The notes beneath the pieces were generated by a model, which saw nothing but the letters and a program-made list of their open reading frames with translations, made no database searches and had not been told where the DNA came from. Below are positions 34,988 through 46,182 of a DNA stretch of 56,066 nt, in pieces. The DNA is taken from the NCBI GenBank assembly GCA_015272155.1, contig JACYME010000008.1:1-56066 (forward strand). Direction: 5' to 3'. The translations under genes were made by a program, and so were the position numbers. This stretch comes from Leptolyngbyaceae cyanobacterium T60_A2020_046. GTDB lineage: Bacteria > Cyanobacteriota > Cyanobacteriia > Phormidesmidales > Phormidesmidaceae. Each line of letters opens with the position of its first letter. Position 1 is the first letter of the stretch.

Positions 34988-36528
34988 GGCAGCTCAACGG
35001 GTAGGACTGTTTCTGATTGTGCCATGATCGGGATAGGGGGCTGAGATAGGGCGATCGCAGCGGTTTCTCCCGGGGCAAAAGCAGGGGCACTACTGCTCAG
35101 CCCAAGGCGTTGGATACCCTGCTGCACCAGGGTTTTTAGAAAGGCAGGCTGTTGGGTTGCTTGAATCCGTGCTTTGAGGCGATCGGCCAGGGTTTCGACC
35201 GCGAGGGGAGCATTGCCTGCGCCCGCGATCGCCCGCGCTTCAAATTCCGCCATCAAGGTTTCGCCAGCCATGTGAGTCAGGTAGGCCGCGCTCAAACCCT
35301 GCACGCCACCACCCACAACATAGGTGGCGGCGTGTCCCTTGAGCGCCACGGTCAACATCTGGGTCGAAACTTCCACCAAGCCAAGCTTGACCACTAGGCT
35401 GGCGAGGGTACCTGCGGTCGTTTTGGCTTGGTCTAAGGAGAGGGGCTGCTGATAAATGCGGCCTAGATCCATGACGAGCTGGCCGTTGATGGCGGCGGTC
35501 GCCAGCACATCTAAGGAAGGCACGGGGTTGGCAAAGGCGGTTGCGGCGGCAGCCCATTGGAGTTGCTCGACGATAGGCCGGGCGCGATCGCGACGAACCT
35601 GATTCAAGAGACGCTGCACCTCCTGTTGGAGGGTGCGGGTCTGGCGCATCACCGTTTGCAAGACAAGATGGGTGGTGTCTTGGCTGAGCCAAGGGGTGAG
35701 CAGATCCGTAACCGCCGCCACATCGGGGGCGGGGGTTTCGAGGCGTTCCTGAACCTGTCCATCGGCCTGGTAAGTGCGCACTTTTAGCGGATTTGGGGCG
35801 GCGGCGATCGCGGCGACGGGGACAGGCTGCGGCAGGGTTTGCACCCGCGCCCGAATCTGGTTGAGCACGAGGGCGCGATCGTCAGGCAAGTAGTGATCCT
35901 GTTTGTTGAAGACCAACAACACCCGATGCCCGGCTCCCACCAGCGCGAGTAGATCCTGGCGGTTCGATTCAGTTAAATCTTCGGTAATTACATAGAGCAC
36001 GATGTCGCAATCGCAGAGGAGATCGGCAACTTTCACATCAGACTCTGGCGCGATCGCCCATTCCTGAAATTCAGCCTTGATATCGTGATCTCCGCCCGGG
36101 GTGAGGGATGTCAGGAGGGTGGTTTTGCCCGTGCGCGGGGTGCCCGCGATCGCCACCCGCAGGGTGTCACGGTCGAGGGCGGCCAGCAGTGCGAACCGCT
36201 GTGCTGCAAGATCCGTCGCCTGGGCCGGAACCGCAACCCCTGTGTCGCCACATTCGGTCGCTAGGGCTGTTAATTGCTCAGCAACCAGCGCCAATGAGGC
36301 TTCGACATTAGGGCGATCAACTGCCGCTGGGGGTTCCGCAACCGCAACTGCTGTGCTGCTCTGGGGTCGATGACGCCACCACCAAATCCCCGCTCCGATC
36401 GCGATCGCACCCGTCAGCGTAGAGCCATCCAAACCTGTGCCATGCAGGGCATTCATCACCCAAAGGCTGGCAGTGAGTCCTAACCCTCCGATTAAAATTG
36501 GCCGCTTGAGAAATGCATCACGAACCAT
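34984..36528 (-). CDS. GTP-binding protein with membrane domain (DUF697-like), paralogue
   Basis: A 514-residue GTPase paralogous to the downstream one. An N-terminal hydrophobic segment (ILIGGLGLTASLWVMNALHG) and a spacer precede the G domain: G1 VAIAGTPRTGKTTLLTSL, G4 LLVFNKQDHYLPD. A clear G3 DTPG is missing; the strand reads IVLYVITEDLTE after a short acidic segment, so GTP hydrolysis may be altered. The C-terminal third is again Ala-rich and membrane-associated (PSLDVLATAAINGQLVMDLG). ATG 36528 is chosen; a TTG at 36534 is possible. It is the first gene of the coupled pair. Confidence 0.8.
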   Translation of the reverse strand: MVRDAFLKRPILIGGLGLTASLWVMNALHGTGLDGSTLTGAIAIGAGIWWWRHRPQSSTAVAVAEPPAAVDRPNVEASLALVAEQLTALATECGDTGVAVPAQATDLAAQRFALLAALDRDTLRVAIAGTPRTGKTTLLTSLTPGGDHDIKAEFQEWAIAPESDVKVADLLCDCDIVLYVITEDLTESNRQDLLALVGAGHRVLLVFNKQDHYLPDDRALVLNQIRARVQTLPQPVPVAAIAAAPNPLKVRTYQADGQVQERLETPAPDVAAVTDLLTPWLSQDTTHLVLQTVMRQTRTLQQEVQRLLNQVRRDRARPIVEQLQWAAAATAFANPVPSLDVLATAAINGQLVMDLGRIYQQPLSLDQAKTTAGTLASLVVKLGLVEVSTQMLTVALKGHAATYVVGGGVQGLSAAYLTHMAGETLMAEFEARAIAGAGNAPLAVETLADRLKARIQATQQPAFLKTLVQQGIQRLGLSSSAPAFAPGETAAIALSQPPIPIMAQSETVLPVELP

Positions 36529-36779
36529 CGACAACCCCCCACCGGGATGATGTGCGCCTCCTGCCCCAGATGGATGCGGGCATCCTTATTCTAAGGGGCA
36601 GCGATCGCCCCAGCGCGCCCAATCTCTAGATGAACGGGGAGATTTTTCGGGCGCTGTTGACTACAGCCCTCCCAAAAGGCCACCGGGCGCGATCGCGCCG
36701 TTCCTTGACTTGGCGGGCACAGTTCCTAGGTCAATTCAGGCCTGTTCTCGAACCCCAGACTATCCTGCTAACCAGATAC

Positions 36780-36950
36780 TCAGGCTTGTTCGTGATCAGT
36801 GGCATCAACGGCGGTGCCAAACGGCGATAGCCCTTCTCCTGCATAGGCTCGTGCTACCCAGTAAGCCAGCGTCCACCAGAGGCAGACGGCGGCTATGAGC
36901 CCTCCGATAATGGCAATTAAATGCGGTGATGAATGGGTGATCGGCGGCAT
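36780..36950 (-). CDS. Small single-span membrane protein (56 residues)
   Basis: A short gene from ATG 36950 to TGA 36780. The protein starts MPPITHSSPH, has one strongly hydrophobic helix (residues 11-31, LIAIIGGLIAAVCLWWTLAY) and a short polar tail (ARAYAGEGLSPFGTAVDATD...). GGAG lies 12 bases upstream. Composition and the clean membrane segment with positively charged flank (WVARAY) are convincing for a real cyanobacterial small membrane protein, although I do not recognise the family. It lies alone between the GTPase pair and the kinase. Confidence 0.6.
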   Translation of the reverse strand: MPPITHSSPHLIAIIGGLIAAVCLWWTLAYWVARAYAGEGLSPFGTAVDATDHEQA

Positions 36951-37461
36951 GGCGACAATGCTCTCCAGAGGCTAACTGAGCAAAATTTGCTTGAAATCGA
37001 CTCAGAGGTGGGACGGCATAACCGCAACCCTGACAAAGGGCCAAAGAGCTGAGTTTAGGTAGTGGGCCAGGCCATCCACCCCTGTTGTAGTTGAGCCTCA
37101 AACCCCTGCTGTGCAATGCATCTGGCCTGTTAGAGTTCTTTGAGATTCTTCAAGATTGCTTGAAACAGTGGTTCACAGATGATGAATAGCCCGTGCTCGG
37201 GCGTGATCCCTTAGCCGATGTCTTCCCCGACAAAACCCGAACATCTGGAGGGGCGAGTTGCAGGGCAAATCTTTGGCGCAGATCTTCAGAGATCAAGGGC
37301 ATTGGGCGCGTTTAAGAGGGGTGAACGATCGCGAGCGCGGGGGTGGCTTCAGCATTCCCAATCCCGTGAACTACGATCAAGGTTCTACAATCATTAATCG
37401 GAAAAGCAGGGTACTGTGAATGGGTGCCTGCGACTGTTCTTAACTCCCAGAGATCTTGGCT
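36951..37461. other. non-coding stretch upstream of the Ser/Thr kinase
   Basis: About 510 bases containing the divergent promoters of the small membrane protein and the kinase. No hairpin above 7 bp and no supportable gene were found. Confidence 0.35.
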
Positions 37462-39378
<1,917 letters not shown>

Positions 39379-39381
39379 TCC

Positions 39382-40110
39382 ATGACCGCGATCGCCCATG
39401 CCCTGCTAATCACGGGCACCGACACCGATGTCGGCAAAACGATTGTCACCAGCGCGTTGGTGGCCCACGGCTTAGCGACCTATCCCCACCATCGGCTAGG
39501 GCTGATGAAGCCCGTCCAGTCTGGCGTCGGTGATTTGGAGTGCTACCAAGATTTGTTTCCTGAGCTGGGACAGCGCCCGGAGGAAACGACACCCCAACGC
39601 TTTACTGCGCCCTTGGCACCGCCCTTAGCTGCGGCTCAGGAGGGGCGCGAGATTGATTTAGGGCTCGTATGGTCAACCTTGCAGCGGTTTTTGAGCGATC
39701 GCGACTGGGTGATCATCGAAGCGCTGGGCGGGTTGGGTTCCCCCGTCACCGATGAATGGACGGTGGCGGATCTGGCGGCGGCCTGGCGGTTGCCGATCGC
39801 ACTGGTGGTGCCAGTCAAACTGGGGGCGATCGCCCAGGCCGTCGCCAACGTTGCCCTCGCACGCCAACAGGGGCTCGCCCTGCGTGGCCTAGTGTTGAAC
39901 TGCACCATCCCCGAAGCGATGACCCACCTCGACGACTGGGCTCCAGTGGGCCTCATTGAGTCCCTCACTCAGGTGCCCATCCTCGGAACCATGCCCTGGT
40001 TACCGGACTGCCGTGATCGCGATCGCCTAGCCGCGATCGCCCAAGATTGGCATCTTGACCCGCTCCTCCCCAATTTCGGTGCAGGCACTCCACAAATATC
40101 CGTACCGTAG
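39382..40110 (+). CDS. bioD: Dethiobiotin synthase
   Basis: ATP-dependent carboxylation of 7,8-diaminopelargonate to dethiobiotin, the penultimate step of biotin synthesis. The 242-residue protein starts with LLITGTDTDVGKTIVTSALV, the modified P-loop diagnostic of BioD, then GLMKPVQSG, the EALGGLGSPVTDEWTVADLA segment and IALVVPVKLGAIAQAV, where the second nucleotide-binding Lys/Gly are found. C-terminal NCT motif (LRGLVLNCTIPE) is present. ATG 39382 lies three bases after the kinase stop, so it is probably co-transcribed with the kinase. No other bio gene is in the window. Confidence 0.92.
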   Translation: MTAIAHALLITGTDTDVGKTIVTSALVAHGLATYPHHRLGLMKPVQSGVGDLECYQDLFPELGQRPEETTPQRFTAPLAPPLAAAQEGREIDLGLVWSTLQRFLSDRDWVIIEALGGLGSPVTDEWTVADLAAAWRLPIALVVPVKLGAIAQAVANVALARQQGLALRGLVLNCTIPEAMTHLDDWAPVGLIESLTQVPILGTMPWLPDCRDRDRLAAIAQDWHLDPLLPNFGAGTPQISVP

Positions 40111-40615
40111 CGTGCGCTTTGTCACCGTTCTATGACATCACCAGGGAAAATACCGAAGCGATTGCGATCAATTCCTGACGATACCCGGACGCCAAGGCAG
40201 GCGCCCTCCCCAGCCGCATGGCGGATTGCCTGCCTCCTTGATCCCAGACAGGGCTAGGGTTTCGCTGGCGCGATCGGCAAGTGCCATCCGCAAAACTACC
40301 CAGATAGATTCGAGAATCTTTACGGAGCGAAGAGACGGGGATCACACATGACCGAAAAGTAACCTCCCATAATGACCCCTAAGGCTCTTTTCATGGGACT
40401 CTCAGAATCGCGAAATCAGGCCGATTGCTTGGCTTTTCTCCCTTGAGTGTCCTCTCCTTATTTTTCGCTTGATGATGGGGTGTCCGTTTACCGTTGCTTT
40501 GATTCGCGCTGATTCTCTTGACCGCAAAGGAGCCCCTGATGACGATCCTTCCCCCTAAGGCTCTCGGCATCGTCGTTTTAAAGCTGAAATCCCTTGCAAC
40601 GGGTTTTAAATCACT
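40111..40615. other. intergenic region with a Shine-Dalgarno-preceded short frame
   Basis: About 500 bases between bioD and the amidohydrolase. AAGGAG at 40527-40532 precedes ATG 40539 by six bases; that frame runs to 40841, overlapping the amidohydrolase in another frame. The first 26 residues (MTILPPKALGIVVLKLKSLA...) could be a leader peptide. No hairpin or promoter is certain. Confidence 0.35.
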
Positions 40616-41830
40616 ATGGTTTCAACGGTTTTTCCTGCCCCCAACGCCCAAATCTCTGGTGTACGATTGCCCATCCGGGCATTGCAACCCCAGCTTTCGG
40701 TCTGGCGTCGCCAGATTCACCAGCGCCCCGAACTGGGCTTTCAAGAAAAGATTACGGCTGAGTTTATCCATCAAAAGCTGGCCCAGTGGGGAGTTCCCCA
40801 CGAGTGTGGCGTTGCGCACACTGGCATTGTGGCCACGCTGACGGGGCATCAGCCCGGGCCAGTGCTAGCCATTCGTGCAGATATGGATGCGTTGCCCGTG
40901 CACGAGCAAAACGAGGTGGACTATCGATCGCAGCATGATGGAATCATGCACGCTTGCGGCCATGATGGGCACGTGGCGATCGCGCTGGGTACTGCATACT
41001 ACCTCTCCCAGCATCCCAAAAGCTTTGCAGGCACCGTTAAGATCCTTTTTCAACCCGCTGAGGAGGGGCCAGGAGGGGCAAAGCCGATGATTGAATCGGG
41101 GGTGTTAGAGAACCCCAAGGTTGATGCCATCATCGGTCTGCATCTTTGGAATAACCTCCCCGTGGGCACCTTGGGAGTCCGTACTGGGCCAATGATGGCC
41201 GCGACGGAACTGTTCCACTGCACGATTCATGGACGGGGTGGTCACGGTGCCATTCCGCACCAAACCGTTGATTCCATCGTCGTTGCAGCCCAGGTAGTCA
41301 ACGCGCTGCAAACCATCGTGTCCCGCAATATTGATCCGCTGAAGTCGGCGGTGGTGACCGTGGGCAAGCTTCACGCAGGCACGGCACTCAACGTCATTGC
41401 AGACACAGCTCACATGAGTGGCACCATTCGCTACTTTGATGACGCCTATGAGCGCTTTTTTGAAGAGCGGCTGCATCAGGTAATTGGGGGCATTTGTCAG
41501 GCCCACGGAGCGACCTACAGTCTGGACTACACGGCCCTTTACCCGGCGGTGATTAACCATCCTGACATTACGGAAATGGTGCGATCGGCGGCCCTCAGCG
41601 TCGTTGAAACACCGGCAGGGGTTGTGCCAGAGTGCCAGACGATGGGGGGCGAAGACATGGCGTTTTTCCTGCGGGAGGTGCCGGGGTGCTACTTCTTTCT
41701 GGGCTCAGCCAATGCTGCCCGCAACCTCAACTATCCCCATCATCATCCCCGCTTTGATTTTGACGAAACGGCGCTTTCCACTGGCGTTGAAATGTTTGTG
41801 CGCTGTGTCGAAGCTTTTTGTGTTCGTTAA
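40616..41830 (+). CDS. M20 family amidohydrolase (N-acyl amino acid hydrolase)
   Basis: A 404-residue metal-dependent amidohydrolase of the HipO/IAA-amino-acid hydrolase type. Metal ligands are visible in HACGHDGHVAIALGTAY and LFQPAEEGPGGAKPMI; the dimerisation-domain His lies in GRGGHGAIPHQTVDSIV, and the C-terminal MGGEDMAFFLREVPG completes the site. It hydrolyses N-acyl amino acids such as N-acetyl-ornithine-like, hippurate or auxin conjugates; the natural substrate is unknown. The start MVSTVFPAPNAQ matches cyanobacterial members, though no Shine-Dalgarno precedes it; the nearest ribosome-binding site belongs to another frame at 40539. Confidence 0.9.
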   Translation: MVSTVFPAPNAQISGVRLPIRALQPQLSVWRRQIHQRPELGFQEKITAEFIHQKLAQWGVPHECGVAHTGIVATLTGHQPGPVLAIRADMDALPVHEQNEVDYRSQHDGIMHACGHDGHVAIALGTAYYLSQHPKSFAGTVKILFQPAEEGPGGAKPMIESGVLENPKVDAIIGLHLWNNLPVGTLGVRTGPMMAATELFHCTIHGRGGHGAIPHQTVDSIVVAAQVVNALQTIVSRNIDPLKSAVVTVGKLHAGTALNVIADTAHMSGTIRYFDDAYERFFEERLHQVIGGICQAHGATYSLDYTALYPAVINHPDITEMVRSAALSVVETPAGVVPECQTMGGEDMAFFLREVPGCYFFLGSANAARNLNYPHHHPRFDFDETALSTGVEMFVRCVEAFCVR

Positions 41831-41908
41831 TTTCTCCCATCGGGGCGATCGCGCTTTAGGTTTGCCCGCTAAGCTAGGGGCTGAAAACCGCACCCATCGG
41901 TGGAGACT

Positions 41909-42541
41909 ATGCAGCGACGTTTGCTTTGGTGGCTCAGTTTGGCCGCGATCGCCCTTTCTGTCACCCTGCTCTTTGGCTTTGGCCGATCGCACTCTGCCGC
42001 GATCTCGCCACCCGCCTCGGCTCCCGCCGCCGCCATTCAGCTTGCCCAAGCCCCAGACCCCGCCCCCGATTCTGCCGCAGAACCTGCGGCCCTAGTGATC
42101 AGCGGCAACTATGAAGATCCCCAAGGACAATTTCAGGTCGGCATCATTGAAGGGTATACCGTGGGCTCTGCCGCCGGTGCGCCCCTGTTTGAATCCCCCG
42201 ATGGCAGCTTGGCCTATAGCGTGGTCGCGGCTCCGGTGCCGGGTGGCGGCGAGCTATCCGACATTGGCCTTGTGGATCTGGCCCAGAGCACCTTTGGCCG
42301 AGGGGAAGGGTTTCAAACGCGATCGTTTTCCCCCATTGATGGGGGCGGCCTGCAAATTGCTTGGACGGGTCGCCTGACCAAGGGAGCCGCGCCACCGTTG
42401 CCTATCACGGGGCTAATTGTCGCGAAGCAGCAAGGCGAAACCGCGTATCTTTTAGTTGTGTCTGCAACCGCAGCCTCCACTGAGCAAGTGCCCAACGCTG
42501 CGGCCACTCTGGCGGGAAGTCTCGAAGCCTTGGGTAGCTAG
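41909..42541 (+). CDS. Exported hypothetical protein
   Basis: A 210-residue protein with an N-terminal membrane/signal segment (RRLLWWLSLAAIALSVTLLF) and an Ala/Pro-rich spacer, then a globular domain of about 145 residues (YEDPQGQFQVGIIEGYTVG ... VVSATAASTEQVPNAAATL) that reads like a PsbP-fold-like extracytoplasmic domain, but I do not recognise a named family. ATG 41909 follows GGAG closely; GTG 41900 is in frame just upstream. It follows the amidohydrolase on the same strand by about 80 bases and precedes the substrate-binding protein gene. Confidence 0.62.
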   Translation: MQRRLLWWLSLAAIALSVTLLFGFGRSHSAAISPPASAPAAAIQLAQAPDPAPDSAAEPAALVISGNYEDPQGQFQVGIIEGYTVGSAAGAPLFESPDGSLAYSVVAAPVPGGGELSDIGLVDLAQSTFGRGEGFQTRSFSPIDGGGLQIAWTGRLTKGAAPPLPITGLIVAKQQGETAYLLVVSATAASTEQVPNAAATLAGSLEALGS

Positions 42542-42694
42542 GGCTGAGGGCATGGATCCAGAGCGGACACATTGGCATCCCTGGCTAGGGTGTGTTGTCC
42601 CTGTCGCCTGGGAAAATGATGGGCACTCAGGCACTCACATCGGTCGTGCCGCAACAGAGAGTCTCGTCTGGCGAAAACGGCGATCGCTGAGGTT

Positions 42695-44119
42695 ATGACA
42701 AAACGAAACGAAATTCCGGCATTGATCCTTACCCTAGGCGTCACGCTAGGACTGGTGGGCGGGGGCTACTGGTGGTTTACCCGCCACACTGACCTGGGGC
42801 GCAACTTGAGTAACTCACTCCCCAGCCTCGATCCAAATTCCTCTGGGGGAATACCCGGTTCCTCGGCTCCGACGGAGCGGTTGAGCGCTGGGGAGAAAGT
42901 TTTGGTGACCGGCGTGACTTCGCCGGATAAGCTGGCGGGGGTGCAGGCGATCGCGGCAGGCAATTATCCCGAGGCTGTTGCCCGCTTAGAAGCCTCACTC
43001 CAGCAAAATCGCAACGATCCTGAGGCGCGGATTTACCTCAACAACGCCCGCATTGGCAGCCAACCCAGCTATACTCTCGCCGTGGCGGCTCCGACCATCA
43101 CCGCCGTTGACCCGGCCCAGGAAATTTTGCGTGGGGTGGCCCAGGCCCAAGAAGCTTTGAATCAGGCTGGCGGCGTGAACGGCGTGCCGCTGCGGATTGT
43201 GATTGTGAATGATGACAACGATCCTGCCGTTGCCACGCAGGTCGCTGAGGCGCTGGTGGCCGACGATGCGGTGCTGGGCGTGATTGGTCACTTTGGCAGC
43301 GAAACCTCCCTCGCTGCGAGTGCCGTTTATCAGCCGGCAGGGTTGGTGATGGTGTCGCCGACGAGTACCTCGATTCAACTATCTGGAGTCGGGAATGCGG
43401 TGTTTCGGACGGTGCCGAGCGATCGCTTTACCGCAACTGCCCTGTCACGCTATTTGGTTAACGTCAGTCAGCGGCGCAACGTCGCCCTCTATTTCAACGG
43501 CGACAGCGATTACAGCCGCTCCCTCAAGGACGAATTGACCACCGCACTCTACAGTGATGGGGGCCAGGTGGTGGCCGAGTTCAACGTGGTGGAGTCGGGC
43601 TTTGATGCGGCTGGGAGTTTGAACCAAGCAACTCAGCAAGGGGCGGAGGCCGTCGCCTTGCTGACCAATGCCGCCACGCTGGATCAGGCGCTGCAAGTGT
43701 TGGCCGCCAATCAGAACCGTCTGTCCGTTGTTGGGGGCGACAGCCTTTACAATCCGCGCCTGTTGCAGCAGGGGGGGGCCAGTGCCGTCAACATGGCAGT
43801 GGCGGTGCCGTGGATCTTCTTGTCGGATCCCGATGCGCCCTTTGCCCGTGAGGCGCGGCAGCTCTGGGGCGGGGATGTAAACTGGCGCACGGCGATGACC
43901 TATGACGCCACGATCGCGCTGGCTGAAGCCCTAGAGGGGACACCAACCCGGGCAGGTGTCCTCAGCCGCCTCGGGGATGCGGGATTTAGCGCAGAGGGAG
44001 CAACGGGGCAAATTCGCTTCTTGCCATCGGGCGATCGCAACCAGGCCATGCAGCTTGTGGAAGTGGTACCCGGTTCGCGATCGGGGTTTGGCTACGATTT
44101 TGTCCCCGTGCAGCCCTAG
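42695..44119 (+). CDS. ABC transporter substrate-binding protein, branched-chain amino acid type
   Basis: A 474-residue membrane-anchored type I periplasmic binding protein. The N-terminal helix ALILTLGVTLGLVGGGYWW anchors it; a short TPR-like region (VQAIAAGNYPEAVARLEASL) follows, then the Leu/Ile/Val-binding fold from about residue 125: GVNGVPLRIVIVNDDNDPAV, IGHFGSETSLAASAVYQPAG, VSPTSTSIQL and VALYFNGDSDYSRSL. The presence of a helical prefix before the binding fold is a cyanobacterial variant. No permease or ATPase is adjacent, so it may act as a receptor rather than in transport. ATG 42695 is preceded by GAGG. Confidence 0.85.
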   Translation: MTKRNEIPALILTLGVTLGLVGGGYWWFTRHTDLGRNLSNSLPSLDPNSSGGIPGSSAPTERLSAGEKVLVTGVTSPDKLAGVQAIAAGNYPEAVARLEASLQQNRNDPEARIYLNNARIGSQPSYTLAVAAPTITAVDPAQEILRGVAQAQEALNQAGGVNGVPLRIVIVNDDNDPAVATQVAEALVADDAVLGVIGHFGSETSLAASAVYQPAGLVMVSPTSTSIQLSGVGNAVFRTVPSDRFTATALSRYLVNVSQRRNVALYFNGDSDYSRSLKDELTTALYSDGGQVVAEFNVVESGFDAAGSLNQATQQGAEAVALLTNAATLDQALQVLAANQNRLSVVGGDSLYNPRLLQQGGASAVNMAVAVPWIFLSDPDAPFAREARQLWGGDVNWRTAMTYDATIALAEALEGTPTRAGVLSRLGDAGFSAEGATGQIRFLPSGDRNQAMQLVEVVPGSRSGFGYDFVPVQP

Positions 44120-44150
44120 TGGGGGCCGTATCCCTGCTTCCCTGCCCCTT

Positions 44151-45746
44151 CTACGATTCTGCTATCTCCGGCACATCCTCAACCAATACAGACTGGAGCA
44201 GTGGTGCTAGCTCCTCCTTGAGCTGCCCGGCGCGAATGAGTTCAGCATAGGTGTCGGCCTCGATCGCGAGCAATTCGTCCTTGAGCTGCTGAAGCGCAAA
44301 AGCTTGTAGCTCAGGGTGTTGCTGCTGCATCGCGGCGATTTCTTGTTGCACGATGTCGAGCTGATCTTTGACCAACACCACCTGATAGTTGCAAAACTCA
44401 GGATCGACCTCTTGGGTGGTTTGAAGCTGCTGGAGGCGATTTAAGACGCGGTTGAGGGCTATACGACGGGCAACGATTTGGGTATAGGCCTGACGGAGAG
44501 GCTGGTCGCCCAGTAGCCCCAGGGTTTCCAGCAGCGGTTTGGTCGTTAACCCCTGCACCAACAGGGTAAAGAGCATCACCCCAAAGACGATCGCGATAAT
44601 GTCGTCGCGCTCGGCCAGGGCATTGGGCACGCTGAGCGCCAACGCCACAGACACCGAGCCCCGCAACCCGCCCCACCACAACACCACCTGTCCCCGGCCG
44701 CTGATGTCGGCATTACTGAGCCAGTTGCTGACAAAGCCCAGCCCAAAGATGCTGATGGCCCGAACGCCAATGATGATCGCGATCGCGATCAAAATCGTGT
44801 CCAGATTCTCTAGCAGACCATCGAACACTACCTGATCGCCAATCAACAAGAACACAATGGAATTGACAAAAAAGGCAACAAATTCCCAAAACTCAGACAC
44901 CACCAAGCGCGTCCGGGGATTCATGCCAATGCGAGAGCCAAAGTTGCCGAGAATCAGCCCCGTTGTTACCACCGCGATCACCCCTGAGCCTTGCAGTTCT
45001 TCCGCAATCAGGTAGGTGCCATAGGCCGCCACCAGAGTCAATGACTGCTCCACCAGGGGCAGGTCAAAGCGCTGGGTTAAAAAGGAGAGGCCAAACCCAA
45101 CCAGACCACCAACGCTGACCCCGATGCCCACAAATACGAGAAAGCGCGCGATCGTGACGGGAATATCGAATTGCTCGATGCCCAGGGCCAACCCCAACAG
45201 CAGATTAAAGGCGACGACGGCCACACCATCGTTAAAGAGGCTTTCACCCTCCATCAGCGTGGTAAGGCGTTTATCGACACCCAGCTCGCGAAACAGAGCG
45301 ACCACGGAAACCGGGTCGGTAGCGGCGAGGCTGGCCCCCACAAGCAGCGCCGTGGCCAGGGAAACTCCAGCGACGCTACGCAGACCCACTAACAGACCAC
45401 CGACGCAAATCACGACACCCAACACGGCATAGAGGGCAATGGGGAGGCGATCGCGCTTCAGGGCTGACCAGGGAATATTCCACGCCGCCTCAAACAACAG
45501 CGGCGGCAGAAAAATGAACAAAATCAACTCGGGGGAAAGATTGATCAGGCGGACATCTAGAATCGCCAGACCCAACCCCACTAACAGCAGCAGCAACGTA
45601 TAGGGAATGTTGCGCAGCCACGCGATCGCCCGCGACAGCGTCGCCACCCCTAACGACACTGACAATACCAACAAAAACTGACGCAACCCCGCCTCAATCG
45701 CAAGGGTTTCCATCGCGGCATCCACCACACCCACAAAACCCATCAT
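44151..45746 (-). CDS. Na+/H+ antiporter, CPA1 family (NhaP-like)
   Basis: A 531-residue transporter with about twelve membrane helices and a cytoplasmic tail. FLPPLLFEAAW and LLVGASLAATDPVSVVALFR carry the TDPV motif of CPA1 exchangers; GESLFNDGVAVVAFNLLLG contains the essential FND, and WWGGLRGSVSVALALSV the conserved Arg. The C-terminal 100 residues are a helical, Gln/Glu-rich tail (VDQLDIVQQEIAAMQQQH-like), as in cyanobacterial NhaS/ApNhaP proteins that set salt tolerance. ATG 45746 and ATG 45743 are adjacent; GGGAG lies 11 bases upstream. Single-gene unit, convergent with the substrate-binding protein gene. Confidence 0.9.
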   Translation of the reverse strand: MMGFVGVVDAAMETLAIEAGLRQFLLVLSVSLGVATLSRAIAWLRNIPYTLLLLLVGLGLAILDVRLINLSPELILFIFLPPLLFEAAWNIPWSALKRDRLPIALYAVLGVVICVGGLLVGLRSVAGVSLATALLVGASLAATDPVSVVALFRELGVDKRLTTLMEGESLFNDGVAVVAFNLLLGLALGIEQFDIPVTIARFLVFVGIGVSVGGLVGFGLSFLTQRFDLPLVEQSLTLVAAYGTYLIAEELQGSGVIAVVTTGLILGNFGSRIGMNPRTRLVVSEFWEFVAFFVNSIVFLLIGDQVVFDGLLENLDTILIAIAIIIGVRAISIFGLGFVSNWLSNADISGRGQVVLWWGGLRGSVSVALALSVPNALAERDDIIAIVFGVMLFTLLVQGLTTKPLLETLGLLGDQPLRQAYTQIVARRIALNRVLNRLQQLQTTQEVDPEFCNYQVVLVKDQLDIVQQEIAAMQQQHPELQAFALQQLKDELLAIEADTYAELIRAGQLKEELAPLLQSVLVEDVPEIAES

Positions 45747-45830
45747 GGCGCTGACTCACTCCCCCAAAACAACCTGCCCACAGCCTACCAAGCCCCACCC
45801 CTCTCGCGCCGTGAATCAAGCAGGCCATTT

Positions 45831-46122
45831 TCGATGGATCTGGTTGCTCGTTATGGTGGAGAAGAATTTGCCATCATTCTGTCGAATATCGATAGTGAAG
45901 GGGCTGTGCATCTGGCTCAACAGATTATTACGGCTTATTACGGCGATCCGCGCACTCCAGATCGTCCATGCTGGTTCTGACAAGCAATATGTCACCGTGA
46001 GTATTGGCCTTGCGACAGTGGTGCCCAGCAGTCAGGAAACCTTGCGATCGCTCGTGCTATCCGCCGATCGCGCGCTTTATGCCGCCAAAGCGCTAGGGCG
46101 CGATCGCTACTACACGGCATAA
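45831..46122 (+). pseudogene. diguanylate cyclase (GGDEF) remnant broken by a 10-bp duplication
   Basis: The C-terminal half of a GGDEF domain without its N-terminal half. Frame one reads MDLVARYGGEEFAIILSNID, containing the catalytic GGEEF loop, and runs into an early stop after PCWF. The rest (TAIRALQIVHAGSDKQYVTV, then SIGLATVVPS and ADRALYAAKALGRDRY) is in another frame. The switch lies at a direct tandem duplication of ttattacggc (45925-45934, 45935-45944); removing one copy restores QIITAIRALQI in one frame. The domain starts directly beside the antiporter gene with no upstream cyclase part, so it is a truncated, non-functional remnant. Confidence 0.85.
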
Positions 46123-46182
46123 ATAAGCCCGCACTGGACGGCACCTTGGCCTAACGTTATCTCAGACATCGTAAAGGCGAGT

